From positions 1-64,000 of the forward strand of contig NZ_NFJT01000003.1 of NCBI RefSeq assembly GCF_002160015.1: a DNA stretch of 64,000 nucleotides. Reading direction: 5' to 3'. The DNA comes from Anaerofilum sp. An201 (lineage in GTDB: Bacteria; Bacillota; Clostridia; Oscillospirales; Ruminococcaceae). The notes below the pieces were generated by a model that did not search any database, was not told the DNA's origin, and saw only the letters and a list, made by a program, of their open reading frames with translations. A program made the translations under genes and the position numbers. Shown here one piece after another: positions 61,790-64,000 of the stretch (its first letter is position 1; each line of letters opens with the position of its first letter).

Positions 61790-64000
61790 GAACCGGCGCG
61801 GCACGCTTCTGGTCAGCGCGGCGGCGGGCAGCGGCAAGACGGCGGTGCTGGTAGAGCGCGCGCTGCGCCTCATCGCCGAGGACGGCGTGGACGCCGACCG
61901 CCTGCTGATCGTCACCTTCACAAACGCCGCCGCCGCCGAACTGCGCGCCCGTCTGGCCGCCGGTCTGGACGAGCGCATCGCCGCCGCGCCGCCCGCCCAG
62001 CGCACCGTGCTGCGCCGCCAGCGGATGCTTTTGCAGCGCGCCTCCATCTGCACCGCCGACGCCTTCTGCCTCGAGCTGGTGCGGCAGAACTTTTTCCGTC
62101 TGGACCTCCCGCCCGACATCGGGGTGGGAGACGAGAGCCAGCTGGCCGGCCTGCGCGCCGCCGCGCTGGAAGCCACGCTGGAGGAGTATGCCAAAAACGA
62201 GGACTTTGCCCGCTTTTCCGGCATGTACGGCCGCAGCCGCGACGACCGCACGGCGGGCGACACCCTGCTGGAGCTGTACCGCTTTCTGGCCGCCCAGCCG
62301 TCCCGCGCGTCGCTGCGCCGGAAGATGGCCGCCGCCTGGGCCGACGAAGGCCCGGCGGAACACACCCTCTGGGGAAAACCGCTGCTGGCCGCCGCCCGTT
62401 CGCATGCCGGGCGCGCCGTCCGCCTGGCGCAGCGCCTGGCCGCCCAGCCCTGCCCGCCCGGCAGGTGGACGGGGGAGAGCTGGGCCGACTACACCGCCGC
62501 CCTCCTGCAGCGCACACAGGATGCTGCCGCTGCGCTGGAGACCGGATGGGACGGCGCGCGCGCCGCGCTGGCTGCCTTCGAGGTGCCCCGCGCAAAGGCA
62601 AAGCTGCCGGACGGCTCTGCCGCCGACCGTCTGCGCGCCGCGCTGAAGGCGGAGATGGCACAGGCGGCGGAGTGCCTGCCCTGCACCGCCGCCGAAGACC
62701 TCGCCGACCGCCGCACCGCCGCGCCGGTCATCGCCGCGGTGATGGAGGCGGAGGAGGCGTTTGAAACCCGCTTTTTCGCCGCCAAAAAGGACCGCCGTCA
62801 GCTGGAATTCAGCGACGTGGAACAGCTCGCCCTCTCCCTCCTGTGGGACGAGGAGAAGGAGGAGCGCACCGCCTTTTCCCGGGAAACGGCCGCCCGGTTC
62901 CACACCGTGATGGTGGACGAATACCAGGACACCAACGCCCTGCAGGGGCGCCTGTACGACTGCCTGGCCGACGAGACCGGCGGCAACCTGTTCCTGGTGG
63001 GCGACATCAAGCAGAGCATCTACCGCTTCCGCCACGCCGAGCCGGCTTTGTTCCAGCGGCTGCGGGCGCAGTTTGCGCCGTTCGACGGCAAAACCTTCCC
63101 GGCGGCGCTGGCGCTCAATGCCAACTTCCGCAGCCTGCCGGGCGTGCTGGACGGGGTGAACTATTTCTTTTCCGCCCTGATGAGCCCGGACCTCGGCGAG
63201 GTGGAATACAACGCCGACGAGTGGCTGAACTGCGGCCTTGCCCAGGCGGGGGCCGACCTGCCGCCCAGCCCGCCGGTCTATCTCGATCTCGTCCAGAGGG
63301 AGCCGCAGGCCGAGGACGACGCCGCACAGGTGGCGTGGCGGGTGCAGCAGCTGGTGGAGAGCGGCACGCCGGTGCGGGACGGCGACACCCTGCGCCCGGC
63401 CGGGTACGGCGACATCTGTCTGCTGCTGCGCACCCGCAGCCACTTCGAGGACTATGTGCGCGCCTTTGCCGCGCGGGGTATCCCGTGCTATGCCGACGTG
63501 GGGGCGGATCTTCTCAGCGCGCCGGAGGTGCAGCCGCTGGCCAGTTTGCTGCGCGCGCTGGACAACCCCGGCGACGACGTCCAGCTGGCCGCGGTGCTCA
63601 CCGGCCCGCTGGCCGGCTTCGAGATGGACCTGCTGGTGCAGCTGCGGGTGGTGCAGCGCACCGGCAGCCTGTACGGGGCGCTGCTCGCGTGGCAGCGCGC
63701 GCGGGAGGGGAAAAGCCCGCTGGCCGACGCCGTCCCGCCCGACACCGCCGCCCGCCTGGACGATTTCCTCGCCCTGTTCGCCCGTCTGCGCGCTCAGGCC
63801 GCCGGGATGGAGGCGGGGCGTCTGTGCGAGCTGGTGCTGGAGCACACCGGATGGGCGGCGGCGATCGGCGGCGGCCCGCAGGGACCGGTGCGCCGCGCCC
63901 GTCTGGAGGAGTTCTGCGCCTGGGCGGCGTCGGCGGGCAAGCACGGTCTGCCTGCCCTGGTGCGCGCAATGGCCGACACAAAAGAGGGGGGCGGCCTGCC
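61752..64000 (+). CDS. addA: AddA subunit of the AddAB helicase-nuclease, 3' truncated
   Basis: The AddA (RexA) motor and nuclease subunit. The frame is open from ATG 61752 to the right edge, so about 749 residues are visible of a usual 1200 or so; the C-terminal nuclease domain is outside the window. It begins KRWTSQQQAAIE, with Walker A SAAAGSGKT near residue 22, VTFTNAAAAELRAR, motif II VMVDEYQDTN near residue 388, and GDIKQSIYRFR. The start is placed by GGAGG six bases upstream, inside the addB 3' end (38-bp overlap). It acts with AddB as one enzyme. Confidence 0.96.
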   Translation, partial: MKRWTSQQQAAIENRRGTLLVSAAAGSGKTAVLVERALRLIAEDGVDADRLLIVTFTNAAAAELRARLAAGLDERIAAAPPAQRTVLRRQRMLLQRASICTADAFCLELVRQNFFRLDLPPDIGVGDESQLAGLRAAALEATLEEYAKNEDFARFSGMYGRSRDDRTAGDTLLELYRFLAAQPSRASLRRKMAAAWADEGPAEHTLWGKPLLAAARSHAGRAVRLAQRLAAQPCPPGRWTGESWADYTAALLQRTQDAAAALETGWDGARAALAAFEVPRAKAKLPDGSAADRLRAALKAEMAQAAECLPCTAAEDLADRRTAAPVIAAVMEAEEAFETRFFAAKKDRRQLEFSDVEQLALSLLWDEEKEERTAFSRETAARFHTVMVDEYQDTNALQGRLYDCLADETGGNLFLVGDIKQSIYRFRHAEPALFQRLRAQFAPFDGKTFPAALALNANFRSLPGVLDGVNYFFSALMSPDLGEVEYNADEWLNCGLAQAGADLPPSPPVYLDLVQREPQAEDDAAQVAWRVQQLVESGTPVRDGDTLRPAGYGDICLLLRTRSHFEDYVRAFAARGIPCYADVGADLLSAPEVQPLASLLRALDNPGDDVQLAAVLTGPLAGFEMDLLVQLRVVQRTGSLYGALLAWQRAREGKSPLADAVPPDTAARLDDFLALFARLRAQAAGMEAGRLCELVLEHTGWAAAIGGGPQGPVRRARLEEFCAWAASAGKHGLPALVRAMADTKEGGGL

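Noticed and set aside
58280-62365. Minus-strand frame of about 1360 codons opposite addB and addA
   Set aside because: Antisense shadow of two well-supported genes; no start signal and low-complexity composition.

Overview
The window looks like chromosomal DNA of a GC-rich (about 60%) anaerobic Clostridia species, most like the Oscillospiraceae/Ruminococcaceae (Faecalibacterium-Gemmiger-Subdoligranulum type). This rests on strong Shine-Dalgarno sequences, Firmicutes gene sets (AddAB, YycJ/WalJ-RlmH, ComFC, RecD2, DUF512-Der-PlsY, coat-F-like proteins), a group-B type [FeFe] hydrogenase, a SAM-I riboswitch on metK and zinc-type L31/L32. The lineage is inferred from gene content. No integrase, transposase, phage gene or CRISPR array was seen.

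Layout. 1-4090: a 5'-truncated LysM-G5-M23 peptidase, murA, a YycJ-like metallo-beta-lactamase-fold protein and rlmH. 4100-7204: [FeFe] hydrogenase and mtaB on the minus strand. 7344-15917: a D,D-carboxypeptidase, pgi, a small P-loop protein, yceD-rpmF, a DUF512 radical SAM protein, der, plsY, and a membrane/exported protein pair. 15985-22000: ZIP transporter, MazF without antitoxin, purC, DUF3842, a C39-like protease, tRNA-Leu, two XRE regulators around candidate operators, acpS and an HD-domain protein. 22150-26790: the str operon rpsL-rpsG-fusA, then tuf. 26790-34541: a hairpin cluster, DUF1643, riboswitch-metK, recD2-comFC, mreB, a lipoprotein and two coat-F-like proteins. 34576-34932: a repeat-rich spacer. 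34933-44701: yifB/comM, phosphoglucomutase, GNAT, rpmE, yigZ, dGTPase-like, DUF2500, then dnaG, a sigma-region-4-like small protein and rpoD. 44702-46360: a repeat spacer and an ECF sigma operon with its own ECF-type promoter. 46372-56153: ftsK, a YgiQ radical SAM protein, ComEC-like MBL plus DUF3006, and a folate/methionine operon (metF, a trans-acting MetH activation protein, metH). 56170-58380: tRNA-Asp and tRNA-Thr on the minus strand, tRNA-Trp on the plus strand, and small uncharacterised genes. 58439-64000: addB and the start of addA.

How the genes work together. Most of the window is housekeeping: wall synthesis (murA, carboxypeptidase, mreB, M23), translation and RNA modification, replication and repair (dnaG, rpoD, recD2, addAB, ftsK) and one-carbon/methionine metabolism. 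metK makes S-adenosylmethionine under SAM-riboswitch control, while metF and a two-piece MetH regenerate methionine.

No clearly new multi-gene system is evident. The observations most worth following are an interspersed repeat with two stem-loops whose second stem varies in a compensatory way, a sharp base-composition break inside dnaG, a small sigma-region-4 protein between dnaG and rpoD, a near-canonical ECF promoter before its own sigma gene, paired palindromic operators between divergent XRE genes, and structured leaders on pgi and rpmE.
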